Shown: one piece after another, positions 39,328-48,394 of the stretch | Numbering within the stretch: position 1 is the stretch's first letter | How the letters are laid out: every line of letters starts with the position of its first letter | DNA from: Hyphobacterium sp. SN044 | GTDB taxonomy: Bacteria; Pseudomonadota; Alphaproteobacteria; Caulobacterales; Maricaulaceae | Assembly: GCF_021864465.1 (NCBI RefSeq) | Contig: NZ_JAKKUV010000001.1 | Span: forward strand, 297,395 to 361,394 | Reading direction: 5' to 3' | DNA: 64,000 nucleotides | The notes under the pieces: generated by a model | What the model saw: the letters and a program-made list of their open reading frames with translations, nothing else | The model's database searches: none | What the model was told of the DNA's origin: nothing | Made by a program: the position numbers and the translations under genes

Positions 39328-39518
39328 GGGTGCGCTCCCTGCCCGAAAAGCGCGAACGCGGCCCCGAATCGGATCGCGGGCCGCGTGTCGGATGGCGAAA
39401 CTAGACCCGCGCCCGGCGGGCCGCAACGCGCACAGCAATAGGCGCTTTGCGCGATTGATTTAGTGGGTTTGCCAAGCTAACGAAAGCCCTCAGGACAGCG
39501 TAATGCGGAGACGCCCGA

Positions 39519-39842
39519 ATGACCTCGATGGACGATCGCGAAAAAGCCTTTGAGAACAAGTACGCGCATGATCAGGCGCTGGAGTTCAAGGCCGTCGCAC
39601 GCCGGAACAAGCTCCTTGGCCTGTGGGCCGCGGAACTGATGGGGATCGAGGGCGAAGCCGCCGCGAACTACGCGAAAGAGGTCGTGAAGGCCGATTTCGA
39701 GGAAGCCGGTCACGAAGACGTCTACCGCAAGGTGAAGGGCGATCTCGATGCCAAGGGCGTCGACATGTCCGAACACCTGATCCGCAAGCAGATGGACGAT
39801 CTTCTCGCCACCGCGCGCCAGCAGGTCCAGGCCGAGGGCTGA
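39519..39842 (+). CDS. DUF1476 family, F1-ATPase inhibitor zeta subunit
   Basis: The 107-residue protein matches DUF1476, known in Paracoccus as the zeta subunit that inhibits the F1-ATPase. Visible signatures are DDREKAFENKYAHDQALEFKAVARRNKLLGLWAAELMG, EVVKADFEEAGHEDVYRKVKGDL and a terminal SEHLIRKQMDDLLATARQQV. The N-terminus is the inhibitory helix in Paracoccus. It is divergent from purC, a common position in alphaproteobacteria, across a 191-base gap in which I see no clear element. Confidence 0.92.
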   Translation: MTSMDDREKAFENKYAHDQALEFKAVARRNKLLGLWAAELMGIEGEAAANYAKEVVKADFEEAGHEDVYRKVKGDLDAKGVDMSEHLIRKQMDDLLATARQQVQAEG

Positions 39843-39845
39843 GGC

Positions 39846-40922
39846 CTAGCTGCCGAACCGGCCCCAGCGGGCGCGCGTGCCGCGTCCGTCGATATGCACG
39901 AAGGGGCCGTGAATGGCGTTTGCGTCATAGGCGCCAATGCCGCCTTCGGGCAGGTTCTTCGCAGCGAACAGATCTTCGGCATAGTCGTAGAGGAATTCCG
40001 CGTCGGCCCGGGTGATCCGTCCGTCGCCATTGAGGTCGTCCATCACCGAGTCGTTGCCGGCCACGTCGGGATAGATGTCCGCCGCGTCGCCATACATGTG
40101 CCGGGACAGGCGGGCCGAACGGATCTCCGTATTGTAGAAGGGCGTGCGGTAGCCACTCATCACGAAGAAGCTGTCGGCATCGGTCAGCGCATCTTCCTGG
40201 AGTTCGGCCAGCACCGCTTCCAGACGCAAGAGCAGATTGCCGGAAACCAGCGCGAATTTCGGCCAGTGGCCGGGCTGCTGCTTGCAGATGAATTGCCCGA
40301 TCGTGAAGCTGGGCGAGACCGGCGTGTCCATGTCGTCCTCGGTCAACCGGATTAGTCCTTCCGGGGCGTTCTGCGGGTATTCGCCGATCCGGTAGCCTTC
40401 CATTACGGTGTCTCCATTGAGCGGTGCGAGGACGAAGAGCGAAATCTCGTGCGCTTCCCCGGTCCCGTCGACCAACCGCACCTCGAGCGTGTCGGGGGCG
40501 TCCGGCGCGGTCCATTCATGCCGTTCGGCAGTTTCGCCGACCGTTTCGCCGTCGATGACGAGCTCCACCGGGGCGTCGGCTTCGATTGTCACGGTTTCAC
40601 CGGGCATGGTGAGGTGGTGCCAGGTCTTGTACGGCAGGTCCTTACCGTCGACGCTGATCTCTTCGGCCGGTTCGCCCGATACAGCCTCCGCGTCGGCCGG
40701 TTCGTCCGCCTCCGTTTCCGTTTCATCGGCCGCGGCCTCCTCCGGTGCGTCAGCGCCTTCGAGACCGGCCTCCTGTCCGGGCATCCGGGCGGCAACCAGT
40801 TCGGGTGCCGCGCCGCGCTCGGCTATCGCGCTGTCGCGTTCCGCGGGTGCGCCGCAGGCTGGCAGTCCAAGTCCGCTGGCTGCGAAGGCTGCGAGGGAAA
40901 GTCCGTAGCGGATGGCTTTCAT
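39846..40922 (-). CDS. Lipoprotein with M15-type peptidase domain and an EF-hand-like loop
   Basis: The 358-residue product has a lipobox (GLPAC), an acidic Ala/Glu linker and a middle domain of unknown fold. The C-terminal domain (about 205-358) resembles peptidase M15/DUF882 proteins that act on peptidoglycan peptides: VMSGYRTPFYN, RHMYGDAADIYPD, HGPFVHIDGRGTRARW with zinc-ligand-type His and Asp. An EF-hand-like loop DLNGDGRITRAD is inserted in the domain. It lies three bases after an L,D-transpeptidase gene, which supports a cell wall role. Confidence 0.82.
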   Translation of the reverse strand: MKAIRYGLSLAAFAASGLGLPACGAPAERDSAIAERGAAPELVAARMPGQEAGLEGADAPEEAAADETETEADEPADAEAVSGEPAEEISVDGKDLPYKTWHHLTMPGETVTIEADAPVELVIDGETVGETAERHEWTAPDAPDTLEVRLVDGTGEAHEISLFVLAPLNGDTVMEGYRIGEYPQNAPEGLIRLTEDDMDTPVSPSFTIGQFICKQQPGHWPKFALVSGNLLLRLEAVLAELQEDALTDADSFFVMSGYRTPFYNTEIRSARLSRHMYGDAADIYPDVAGNDSVMDDLNGDGRITRADAEFLYDYAEDLFAAKNLPEGGIGAYDANAIHGPFVHIDGRGTRARWGRFGS

Positions 40923-40925
40923 CGA

Positions 40926-42734
40926 TCACGCTCCACGGGCTCCGACGAAGCCGAGCTCGCTGCCCGCGAGCGCCTGAACCACGGCTTCGTCGCGATTGTA
41001 GATGTCGTTGTGGAAGAGGATATCGCCGTCCTCTTCGACCTCGACGGTGAAATAGACGATGTAGACGGGCACCGGTTCGGCAAGGTCGAAACGGGTGTGC
41101 TCCTGCTCGTCCCAAGCCGTATCGATGGCCTCGATCTGGTCGGGAATTCCGCCGGCTTGCATTGTCCAGCGGGCCATCTCGTGCGGCCGTTCAAGCCGGA
41201 TGCAGCCTGAGGAAAAGGCCCGGATGTCATTCTCGAACAAGTGCGTGCCCGGCGTGTCGTGCATGTAGACCGAGTGGTCGTTCGGGAACATCAGCTTCAC
41301 CGTGCCGAGCGCATTGTCGGTGCCGGGACGCTGGACGAGGCGGTAGTGGTTCTCCACGCCCGGAATTGTCCAGTCGACCGAATGGGGATCGACCTGTTCG
41401 CCGGTGTCGCGGCTTAGAACGTAGTAATTGTGACTGGTGATGTATCCGGGATTGCCGCGGATATCGTCGAGCTTGTCGGCGCTCAGGATGTTTTCCGGCA
41501 CGTACCAGCGCGGATTGGCGATGATGTATTCGATCGTGTCGGTAAAGACCGGCGTCTCGCGGCTCGGCATGCCGACAATGGCGCGCATGTCGAGTGCGGC
41601 CTCGCCATTCTCCCGCGCCTCGGCGCGGAAGGCGGGGACATTCACCCGGATATGCCGTTCGCCGAACATGGGCGGCGCCTGGCGCCAGCGCTCGATATTG
41701 GCGTCGATGCGTTCCAGTTTTTCCTGCGCCGTGACGTTCAGCGCCGCGATCGTGTTGGGGCCGAGCAGTCCGTCGCGTTCAAGCCCGTTGCGGCGCTGGA
41801 ATTCGATCAGCGCGGATTCGACCGCTTCGGTGAAATGCTCGTCCGATGCTGTTTCCGGGATGGATTTCGAACCGTCCTGGATCTGGTTGTCGTCCTCGGA
41901 CCCGGGTTCGTCGATGATAAAGCCCTCTTCCTCGAGCCGCTGCCGCAGCGTGGCAATCGCCGGATCGGTGTCGCCCGGTTCCAGCACCTCGCCCGGGTGG
42001 GGAACCGGCGTGAAGCCGCCATTGGCGACATGATCGGCATAGACGGCGCGGGCCTCGATCAGCTCACCATATTCGGGGTGCAGCGGCTGAAGCTGCGCAT
42101 AGTCGAACGCGCCTTCGCCGGCATAGGCCAGCTGGACGTCAAGCGGCTCGGGATCGGGGGCGGCCACACCACCCGGCATCAGATTGGCTTCCGCATCGAT
42201 GCCGTTCCGTTCGCGGTCGGCGATGCTCAGGAAGACGCGCGACAGGAAGACATCCGCGGCGGCGCGTTCCTGTCCACGGCTTCCGAGCGCGTCGACGGAG
42301 GCCTCCACCCGCTCGATCATGCCGGGCTGAAGCCTCAATCCTGCCGCCTCGGCGCGCTCGAGACGAGACAGCAGGTCGAGGGCACCGGCCTCGGACCAGA
42401 TCGGGTCGTAGATGCGCTTGGCATAGGCCTCGCGCAGGGCGATTTCCAGCGGCGCGCCGGTACGCTCGTTGTGGACGATCCGTTCGTCGTCGGTGGAGAA
42501 TTGCGCCCGGATATGCCGCGCTGTGCTCTCGTCGGGGATGCGCCCCGATGGCCCGCGCTGTTCGCCGACGATGTCGGCGGCGTCTTCGCGGATTTCCACG
42601 CCGTGGTCTTCGGTCACGGCGATGGCCGGTTCGACACCCGTCTCTGGAACGGGGGGCTTGCCGAATGCAACAACGCCCGCCGCGATTACGGCGGCCGCGC
42701 TCGATCCGGCGAGAAGAGGTTGAAGATAGGCCAT
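40926..42734 (-). CDS. L,D-transpeptidase (YcbB-like)
   Basis: These enzymes form 3-3 cross-links in peptidoglycan, or attach proteins to it. The 602-residue protein has an N-terminal signal or anchor (about residues 8-26). A peptidoglycan-binding region (LGPNTIAALNVTAQEKLERIDANIERWR) precedes the catalytic domain with MHDTPGTHLFE and FSSGCIRLERP, where Cys511 is the nucleophile. The size and order fit the long YcbB class. It is co-transcribed with the M15-like gene. Confidence 0.9.
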   Translation of the reverse strand: MAYLQPLLAGSSAAAVIAAGVVAFGKPPVPETGVEPAIAVTEDHGVEIREDAADIVGEQRGPSGRIPDESTARHIRAQFSTDDERIVHNERTGAPLEIALREAYAKRIYDPIWSEAGALDLLSRLERAEAAGLRLQPGMIERVEASVDALGSRGQERAAADVFLSRVFLSIADRERNGIDAEANLMPGGVAAPDPEPLDVQLAYAGEGAFDYAQLQPLHPEYGELIEARAVYADHVANGGFTPVPHPGEVLEPGDTDPAIATLRQRLEEEGFIIDEPGSEDDNQIQDGSKSIPETASDEHFTEAVESALIEFQRRNGLERDGLLGPNTIAALNVTAQEKLERIDANIERWRQAPPMFGERHIRVNVPAFRAEARENGEAALDMRAIVGMPSRETPVFTDTIEYIIANPRWYVPENILSADKLDDIRGNPGYITSHNYYVLSRDTGEQVDPHSVDWTIPGVENHYRLVQRPGTDNALGTVKLMFPNDHSVYMHDTPGTHLFENDIRAFSSGCIRLERPHEMARWTMQAGGIPDQIEAIDTAWDEQEHTRFDLAEPVPVYIVYFTVEVEEDGDILFHNDIYNRDEAVVQALAGSELGFVGARGA

Positions 42735-42964
42735 GTGCCGCGCCTCCTTGAGAAGCGTTTGCTTACAAGGGCCAATTCGGCGCGGCGGGGCGAAGTTCCG
42801 GCTTTCGGCTGCAGAAATAAAAACGCAGTTTCGCTCGGAACCCGGGCATGGGGCATGCGTTGGCGCGCGCTCTCAAGCGCGACACCGCTCCCTTTTGAAA
42901 TCGGCTTTGAGAAGGCCTGGGAAGATGTGGATCATTTCCCGGAGCGGGCGGCCGGTCTGGCCGG

Positions 42965-43411
42965 TCAGAATCGCTGCACCGAGCCGGGCAGTGACAGCCC
43001 GTTGCGCTCATTGTCCCAGATCATGTGGATGATCGACCAGCGCCCGTCCGGACCTTTCAGGAACTGGATGGAGTTGATGCCGCGGCGCTCGGGCACGACA
43101 TCGCCGATGCTCGTCCGCGCCTCATACTGGCTCCAGGCGTGGGCGATGTTCCCGAACACGCGGATCTCGCTCGCCAGTTCCACTTCGTAGAAGTCGTTCG
43201 CGGCGAAGAAGGGCGTGGTGTCGGCGCGGTATGCCTCGCGTCCCATCACCCGCATCCACATTGACCCGTCCGGGTTCACCCCGGTGCGGATCTGGCGGCT
43301 GTCTTCGTGGAAGACCTCGTCCTGCCGGCTCCAGTCGCGCGGCCCGGCCGGCCCGGACACCATGCGATAGGCTTCGAGGATCAGGGCGTGGATCTGCTCG
43401 GCGTCCGTCAT
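42965..43411 (-). CDS. SnoaL/NTF2-like protein
   Basis: The 148-residue protein has an NTF2-like layout: helix DAEQIHALILEAYRMVSGPAG, DWSRQDEVFHEDSRQI, then strands ending FLKGPDGRWSIIHMIWDNE. Function is not assignable. It overlaps the purB stop by four bases and is downstream of it, so it is coupled to purB translation. The 230-base gap that follows, before the L,D-transpeptidase, shows nothing I can name. Confidence 0.72.
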   Translation of the reverse strand: MTDAEQIHALILEAYRMVSGPAGPRDWSRQDEVFHEDSRQIRTGVNPDGSMWMRVMGREAYRADTTPFFAANDFYEVELASEIRVFGNIAHAWSQYEARTSIGDVVPERRGINSIQFLKGPDGRWSIIHMIWDNERNGLSLPGSVQRF

Positions 43412-44706
43412 CCGAAGACTCTCCCGAAAATCGTGTCGACATGCTTCAGATGATAGGCGTCGTCGAAGCAGGCTTCGATCTGGTCGCTCGACAGGCGCGC
43501 CGTCACGTCCGCATCGGCCTTGAGGTGATCGACCAGCATGCCGCCCTCATCCCAGGTCTTCATGCCATTGCGCTGGACGAGCCGGTAGCTCTCCTCGCGC
43601 GACGCGCCGGCCTGCGTCAGCGCCAGCAGCACGCGCTGGGAATTGTGGATGCCGCCGAAGGCGTTGAGATTTTCCCGGCAGCGCTCGGGGTGGACGATCA
43701 GCTTCTCGATCATCCCGGCCGTGCGGTGCAGCGCGAAATCGAGATGGATGTTGGCGTCTGGCCCGATGCCGCGCTCAACGGAGGAGTGGGAGATATCCCG
43801 CTCGTGCCACAGCGCGACATTCTCCATCGCCGGAATCACCGCAGAGCGCACGAGCCGGGCAAGCCCGGTCAGGTTTTCGGTCAGGATCGGATTGCGCTTG
43901 TGGGGCATGGCGGACGAGCCCTTCTGCCCCGGCGAGAAATACTCCTGCGCCTCGCGCACTTCGCTGCGCTGCAGATGGCGCACCTCGATGGCGATGTTCT
44001 CGATCGCCGAGGCGATAATCCCGAGCGCGGCGAAATAGTTCGCATGCCGGTCGCGCGGGATGACCTGGGTCGAGATCGGTTCGACCGTCAAACCCATCTT
44101 CTCCGCGACATGCGCCTCGACTGCCGGGTCGACATTCGCAAACGTGCCGATGGCGCCGGAAATCGCGCAGGTCGCGATCTCGTCGCGCGCCCGCACAAGG
44201 CGTTCGCGGCCGCGGGCGAACTCGGCATAGAAACGCACGAATTTCAGCCCCATCGTCGTCGGCTCGGCATGGATGCCGTGGCTGCGCCCGATGCAGATCG
44301 TGTGCTTGTGCTCCATGGCGCGGGCTTTGAGCGCCGCCAGCACCCGGTCCATGCCGGTGAGCAGTAAATCCGCGCTGCGCTTCATCTGCACGGCGAGGCA
44401 GGTGTCGAGCACATCGCTGCTCGTCAGCCCCTGGTGCACGAAGCGCGCGTCCTCGCCGACGATCTCGCCGAGATGCGTCAGGAAGGCGATGACGTCATGC
44501 TTCACCTCCGCCTCGATCTCGTCGATGCGGGCGATGTCGAAATTGGCGTCCTTGGCCTTCCACACCGCTTTCGCGGCGCTCTCGGGCACGACGCCCAGCT
44601 CGGCCAGCTTGTCGGTGGCGTGCGCCTCGATCTCGAACCAGATCCGGTATTTCGTCTCCGGCGACCAGATGTCGGCCATTTCCGGGCGGGTATAGCGGGG
44701 GATCAT
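43408..44706 (-). CDS. purB: Adenylosuccinate lyase
   Basis: PurB splits SAICAR and adenylosuccinate in purine synthesis. The 432-residue protein has IPRYTRPEMADIWSPETKYRIWFEIE, HDVIAFLTHLGE, the TSSDVLDTCLAVQMKRS segment, and the fumarase-family signature GQKGSSAMPHKRNPI with the catalytic-type Ser. It is on the same strand as the rest of the pur genes but about 4 kb before purC. Confidence 0.96.
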   Translation of the reverse strand: MIPRYTRPEMADIWSPETKYRIWFEIEAHATDKLAELGVVPESAAKAVWKAKDANFDIARIDEIEAEVKHDVIAFLTHLGEIVGEDARFVHQGLTSSDVLDTCLAVQMKRSADLLLTGMDRVLAALKARAMEHKHTICIGRSHGIHAEPTTMGLKFVRFYAEFARGRERLVRARDEIATCAISGAIGTFANVDPAVEAHVAEKMGLTVEPISTQVIPRDRHANYFAALGIIASAIENIAIEVRHLQRSEVREAQEYFSPGQKGSSAMPHKRNPILTENLTGLARLVRSAVIPAMENVALWHERDISHSSVERGIGPDANIHLDFALHRTAGMIEKLIVHPERCRENLNAFGGIHNSQRVLLALTQAGASREESYRLVQRNGMKTWDEGGMLVDHLKADADVTARLSSDQIEACFDDAYHLKHVDTIFGRVFG

Positions 44707-44828
44707 CGGCGCCTCGTTCTCACGCGTCTCGGGATGGGCGCGGTTTGGGACGGGCAGGGGAATTGGTCAAGAGGCGGACACCCTCGCGCTTCGAGGCTGG
44801 TTTCGCCAGCACCTGAGCAGGAGGGTGT

Positions 44829-44957
44829 TTCCCCTCGCCCCCATTTGGGGGAGAGGGGGTTAGGGGTGAGGGGGCGCACGCAGACTTCAATTACGGAGCA
44901 GAACCCCTCATCCGCCCTTCGGGCACCTTCTCCCCTTCAAAAGGGGAGAAGGGATTG
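44829..44957 (+). repeat. Dispersed repeat, copy 2
   Basis: This 129-base element has the same block order as the minus strand of 34100-34240: TTCCCCTCGCCCCCATTTGG, GGGAGAGGG, GGTGAGGGGG, the core TACGGAGCAGAACCCCTCAT, GCACCTTCTCCCCTT and AAGGGGAGAAGGGATTG. The central part differs by a few bases and short indels. It lies in the 441-base gap before purB, so unlike copy 1 it is not between convergent genes. Confidence 0.8.
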
Positions 44958-45031
44958 TTGTTGTCTTCTCATCCTGAGGTGCCGCCGTCAGGCGGCCTCG
45001 AAGGTCGAGGAGGGAAGACCCCTCACCCTAG

Positions 45032-45125
45032 CCCTCTCCCTGCAGGGAGAGGGAATACTGCTCGGCGTTTCTTCCCCTCTCCCTTGAGGGAGAGGGTGGC
45101 CCGAAGGGCCGGGTGAGGGGGAGAT
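45032..45125. repeat. Palindromic repeat pair CCCTCTCCCT-NN-AGGGAGAGGG
   Basis: The same 10-base arms occur as palindromes at 45032-45053 (centre GC) and 45075-45096 (centre TG), followed by GGCCCGAAGGGCC and GGGTGAGGGG. A third palindrome of the same arms is at 54945-54966. This stretch shares the 441-base gap with copy 2 of the dispersed repeat. Confidence 0.8.
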
Positions 45126-45147
45126 AGCCACCCTTCACATATTTAAT

Positions 45148-45471
45148 TCAATGCTTCCGGTGTCGTCGATAGAGACGATCAAGTTTCGCCTTCGGACCAA
45201 TGAGGCTGGCGTCTCCGTGAAGGTGATCGATATGCAACCGGTACAAGGTTGCTCCGTGCGCAATGCGAACGTTGGAGACATCTCCAATCGGGTGCGTAAT
45301 CGTGTATAATTGCCAAACTTGGTGGCCGATCAGTTCGCGTAGGATACTCCTGATTTCGCCGGATGTTGTCGGGGCTCGAAGTGGGATCCCCCAGCAGGAA
45401 GAGCGCCGTCCATCGAATTTAATTTTCTCCGGCGGACCAATCTGCAAACGTTCCGGTGCGTCCGAATTCAT
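45148..45471 (-). CDS. Hypothetical protein coupled to threonine synthase
   Basis: The 107-residue open frame starts at an ATG overlapping the thrC stop by four bases (ATGA), the usual sign of translational coupling. The product is basic (LDRLYRRHRKH end), with no signal peptide or membrane helix, and contains WGIPLRAPTTSGEIRSILRELIGHQVWQLYTI. I do not recognise it. Its base composition looks less GC-rich than its neighbours, which could mark recent arrival. It may not be expressed. Confidence 0.5.
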   Translation of the reverse strand: MNSDAPERLQIGPPEKIKFDGRRSSCWGIPLRAPTTSGEIRSILRELIGHQVWQLYTITHPIGDVSNVRIAHGATLYRLHIDHLHGDASLIGPKAKLDRLYRRHRKH

Positions 45472-46679
45472 AACGCCCCCCAATCCACCTTCGCATCCTT
45501 GTCCAGCGTCTTCGCCGCGTCGGGCATGGCGTATTTCAGGCCCGAGCCGCAATTGTAGAGCACGGCCTCGGCGTCACGCTCGATCAGGCCGCCCGAAAGC
45601 GCCTTCTGATAGGCCGCCAGCGTCGCCGCGCCTTCCGGGCAGAGGAGGAGGCCGTCCTCCCGCCCGCAGGTGACGCGCGCCGCTTCGATCGCGGTTTCAC
45701 TGACCGCCAGTGCCGCGCCGCCGCTTTCGCGCACGGCCCTGAGGATCAGGAAATCGCCGATGGCTTTCGGCACGCGGATGCCCATGGCGGCGGTCCGGGC
45801 GTTCTTCCATTCCTCGGCGTGTTCCTCGCCCGCCTCGTAGGCTTTGACGATCGGGGCGCAGCCCTCGGCCTGGACGGCGAACATCTTTGGCCGTTCGGGC
45901 CCGATCCAGCCGAGCCGCTCCATCTCGCCAAACGCCTTCCACATGCCGATCAGGCCCGTGCCGCCGCCCGTGGGGTAGAAGATCGCGTCCGGCAATCGCC
46001 AGCCGAGCTGGGCGGCGAGTTCCAGCCCCATCGTCTTCTTGCCTTCGATCCGGTAGGGCTCCTTCAGGGTCGAGACGTCGAACCAGCCCATCTCCGCCTT
46101 ACCGGCCGCGACCAGTGCGCCGCATTCGTGGATATAGCCATTGACCCGGTAGACATGCCCGCCATGCAGCGCGATCTCGCGGAGGTTCACTTCCGGCGTG
46201 TCGGCGGGCGCAAAGCACCAGCTTTCCATGCCGGCGCGGCTGGCATAGGCCGACAGCGCCGCCCCGGCATTGCCATTGGTCGGCATCGCCATGCGCGTGA
46301 TGCCGAAGGATTTCGCCATCGCCACGGCGAGCGCGAGGCCCCGTGCCTTGAAACTGCCGGTCGGCAGGCGGCCTTCATCCTTGACGATCAGCCGTCCTTT
46401 TCCGCCGGATTTCGCCATCGTGGCGGGGACGTCGATCAGCGGCGTATCGATTTCGCCGAGCGCGACGACATCCTCGTCACGGTCGACGGGCAGGATTTCG
46501 CGCCATTTCCAGAAGCCGCCGCCGCGCGCCCAGATCGCGTCGCGGTCGAGTGCCGGCTTCGCCGCGTCGAGGTCGTAGCGCGCCAGAAGCGGCTTGCCCG
46601 CTTCCGACAGGTTATGCGGCTGGGAGCGGTCATACCGCTGCCCCGTCGCCGAGCATTCGAGATGGGTGAAGAATGTCAT
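45468..46679 (-). CDS. thrC: Threonine synthase (PLP-dependent)
   Basis: The enzyme converts O-phosphohomoserine to threonine. The 403-residue fold type II protein has the PLP lysine in LPTGSFKARGLALAVAMAKSF, the Asn-Gly loop PTNGNAGAALSAYASRAGM, and the phosphate loop YPTGGGTGLIGMWKAFG. The N-terminal segment FFTHLECSATGQRYD with a Cys may bind metal. It matches the shorter threonine synthase-like class, so a related PLP lyase cannot be excluded. A small gene overlaps its 3' end. Confidence 0.83.
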   Translation of the reverse strand: MTFFTHLECSATGQRYDRSQPHNLSEAGKPLLARYDLDAAKPALDRDAIWARGGGFWKWREILPVDRDEDVVALGEIDTPLIDVPATMAKSGGKGRLIVKDEGRLPTGSFKARGLALAVAMAKSFGITRMAMPTNGNAGAALSAYASRAGMESWCFAPADTPEVNLREIALHGGHVYRVNGYIHECGALVAAGKAEMGWFDVSTLKEPYRIEGKKTMGLELAAQLGWRLPDAIFYPTGGGTGLIGMWKAFGEMERLGWIGPERPKMFAVQAEGCAPIVKAYEAGEEHAEEWKNARTAAMGIRVPKAIGDFLILRAVRESGGAALAVSETAIEAARVTCGREDGLLLCPEGAATLAAYQKALSGGLIERDAEAVLYNCGSGLKYAMPDAAKTLDKDAKVDWGAL

Positions 46680-46763
46680 GCGCGCATCTTCGCGATTCCG
46701 GTTCGGGTGACAACGCCATCCATCTTTTCCTCCCCCGCTCGCGGGGTCGGAAACCCGAGGTGC

Positions 46764-47447
46764 TTAAAGCAGCCCCAGCGTCCGGAAGCTGGCCGTCGTT
46801 TCGCGCCCGATCACGAGATGATCGTGCAGCACGATGTCGAACGGTTTCGCCGCCTCGGCGAGTGCCTTGGTCATCGTCACGTCGGCGCCCGAAGGGGTCG
46901 GGTCGCCGGACGGGTGGTTGTGGACGAGGATCAGCGCGCTCGCCTCGTGCGCCAGGGCGCGTTTCAGCACTTCGCGCGGATAGACCGGCGTGTGATCGAC
47001 CGTGCCTTTCGACAGGACCTCGTCGGCGATCAGGCGGTTCTTCTTGTCGAGGAACAGGACGCGGAATTCCTCCGTCCGGGCGTGTTGCATCGCCGTGCGG
47101 CAATAGTTCACCAGCGCCGACCAGGACGAGACGACCGGCTTGCCGATCACGCCTTCGCGTGCCATCCGCCCGGAAATCGCGAGCAGAAGTTTCAGATCGA
47201 GCGCGACCTTGCGCGACACACCCTTGATCTCTTCCAGCTGGTCGACCGGGGCCGCCGCCACACCGCCGAGATCGCCGAAGGCGGCGATCAGCGTCTTGGC
47301 CAGCGGCTTCACATCGCGCCGCGGAATGGCGTTGAACAGGAAGAGTTCGAGCAGTTCGTAGTCGTGCAGGCCTGCGCCGAGCCCGTCGGCGAATTTTTCC
47401 CGCAGGCGTTCGCGGTGACCGAGATGGTGCGGCGCGTCCTCCCCCAT
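46764..47447 (-). CDS. radC: RadC-family JAMM protein
   Basis: The 227-residue protein has an N-terminal helix-hairpin-helix region (LLELFLFNAIPRRDVKPLAKTLI, LEEIKGVSRKVALDLKLLLAI) and the C-terminal JAB/JAMM domain with metal-binding LVHNHPSGDPTPSGAD. Despite the name it has no proven role in DNA repair. It lies 14 bases after map. The 84-base gap that follows before thrC contains a short CCCCCGCTCGCGGGG hairpin. Confidence 0.92.
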   Translation of the reverse strand: MGEDAPHHLGHRERLREKFADGLGAGLHDYELLELFLFNAIPRRDVKPLAKTLIAAFGDLGGVAAAPVDQLEEIKGVSRKVALDLKLLLAISGRMAREGVIGKPVVSSWSALVNYCRTAMQHARTEEFRVLFLDKKNRLIADEVLSKGTVDHTPVYPREVLKRALAHEASALILVHNHPSGDPTPSGADVTMTKALAEAAKPFDIVLHDHLVIGRETTASFRTLGLL

Positions 47448-47461
47448 GGGCGCGCCCGCCG

Positions 47462-48316
47462 TCAGACCTTGTAGGGCGGGCAGTCGAGCCCGGCAGGGGA
47501 TTTGGTGAAGATCTCGACACCCGTTTCGGTCACACCGACCGAGTGTTCGAACTGCGCCGACAGCGACTTGTCGCGCGTCACCGCGGTCCAGCCATCGGAG
47601 AGGATTTTCACGTCCGGCCGGCCGAGATTGAGCATCGGTTCGATGGTGAAGAACATGCCCGCCTCCAGCACGGGGCCTTCGCCCGGCTCGCCGTAGTGCA
47701 ACACGTTCGGCTCGTCATGGAACAGGCGGCCGAGCCCGTGGCCGCAAAAATCGCGCACCACGCCATAGCGGTTGTCTTCGGCATGCTTTTGTATGATCGA
47801 GCCGATCTCGCCGAGCGTCACGCCCGGGCGCACCGCCTCGATGCCCATCATCATGGCTTCATAGGTGACTTCGATCAGCCGCTCGGCCTTCCGCTTCGGC
47901 TCGCCGGCGATGAACATGCGGCTCGTGTCGCCATGCCAGCCATCGAGGATGATCGTCACGTCGATATTGACGATATCGCCGTCCTTCAGGGGTTTCGGCC
48001 CCGGAATGCCGTGACAGACGACATGATTGATCGAGGTGCAGCTGGACTTCGTGTAGCCGCGATAGCCGAGCGTCGCCGGCACGCCGCCCTTGGAAATCAT
48101 GAACTTCCGGATGCGCTCGTCGAGCTCTTCCGTCGTCACACCCGGCTCGACGTAAGGCGCAATGTAATCAAGCGTTTCTGCCGCCGCGCGGCCCGCCTTG
48201 CGCATGCCTTCGAACCCGGCCGCGTCGTGGATCTTGATCCGTCCGTCGCGCTGGGGCTGGGTGTCGTTGTTGTCGAGGTCGTAGGCGAGGTTCATCGGGT
48301 TTCCGTCGGCGGTCAT
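47462..48316 (-). CDS. map: Methionine aminopeptidase type I
   Basis: The enzyme removes N-terminal Met. The 284-residue protein has the metal-binding residues in NIDVTIILDGWHGDTSRMF, CGHGLGRLFHDEPNVLHYG, GMFFTIEPML and SAQFEHSVGVTETG. The N-terminal 35 residues precede the catalytic domain. Two ATGs, seven codons apart, could serve as the start; the second (48295) has a slightly better ribosome site. It is followed by radC. Confidence 0.95.
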   Translation of the reverse strand: MTADGNPMNLAYDLDNNDTQPQRDGRIKIHDAAGFEGMRKAGRAAAETLDYIAPYVEPGVTTEELDERIRKFMISKGGVPATLGYRGYTKSSCTSINHVVCHGIPGPKPLKDGDIVNIDVTIILDGWHGDTSRMFIAGEPKRKAERLIEVTYEAMMMGIEAVRPGVTLGEIGSIIQKHAEDNRYGVVRDFCGHGLGRLFHDEPNVLHYGEPGEGPVLEAGMFFTIEPMLNLGRPDVKILSDGWTAVTRDKSLSAQFEHSVGVTETGVEIFTKSPAGLDCPPYKV

Positions 48317-48394
48317 GGCCCCGATATAATCGGGGCGCGCGGTTAAGGAAACACCGCACGCCCCGAAACACTCAGCTTTGGCTTGCAGACCGGT

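Noticed and set aside
40926-42734. The L,D-transpeptidase and M15 pair as part of a phage lysis cassette
   Set aside because: Both have signal or lipoprotein segments, no holin or phage structural genes are near, and the neighbours are chromosomal housekeeping genes.
44707-45147. A CRISPR array or an insertion sequence in the repeat-rich gap before purB
   Set aside because: The repeats are palindromic and of irregular spacing, there are no equal-length spacers, no cas genes, no transposase frame and no terminal inverted repeats with a target duplication that I can see.
45819-47474. A plus-strand frame of about 550 codons opposite thrC and radC
   Set aside because: It runs over two conserved minus-strand genes with clear family motifs and has no recognisable motif of its own.
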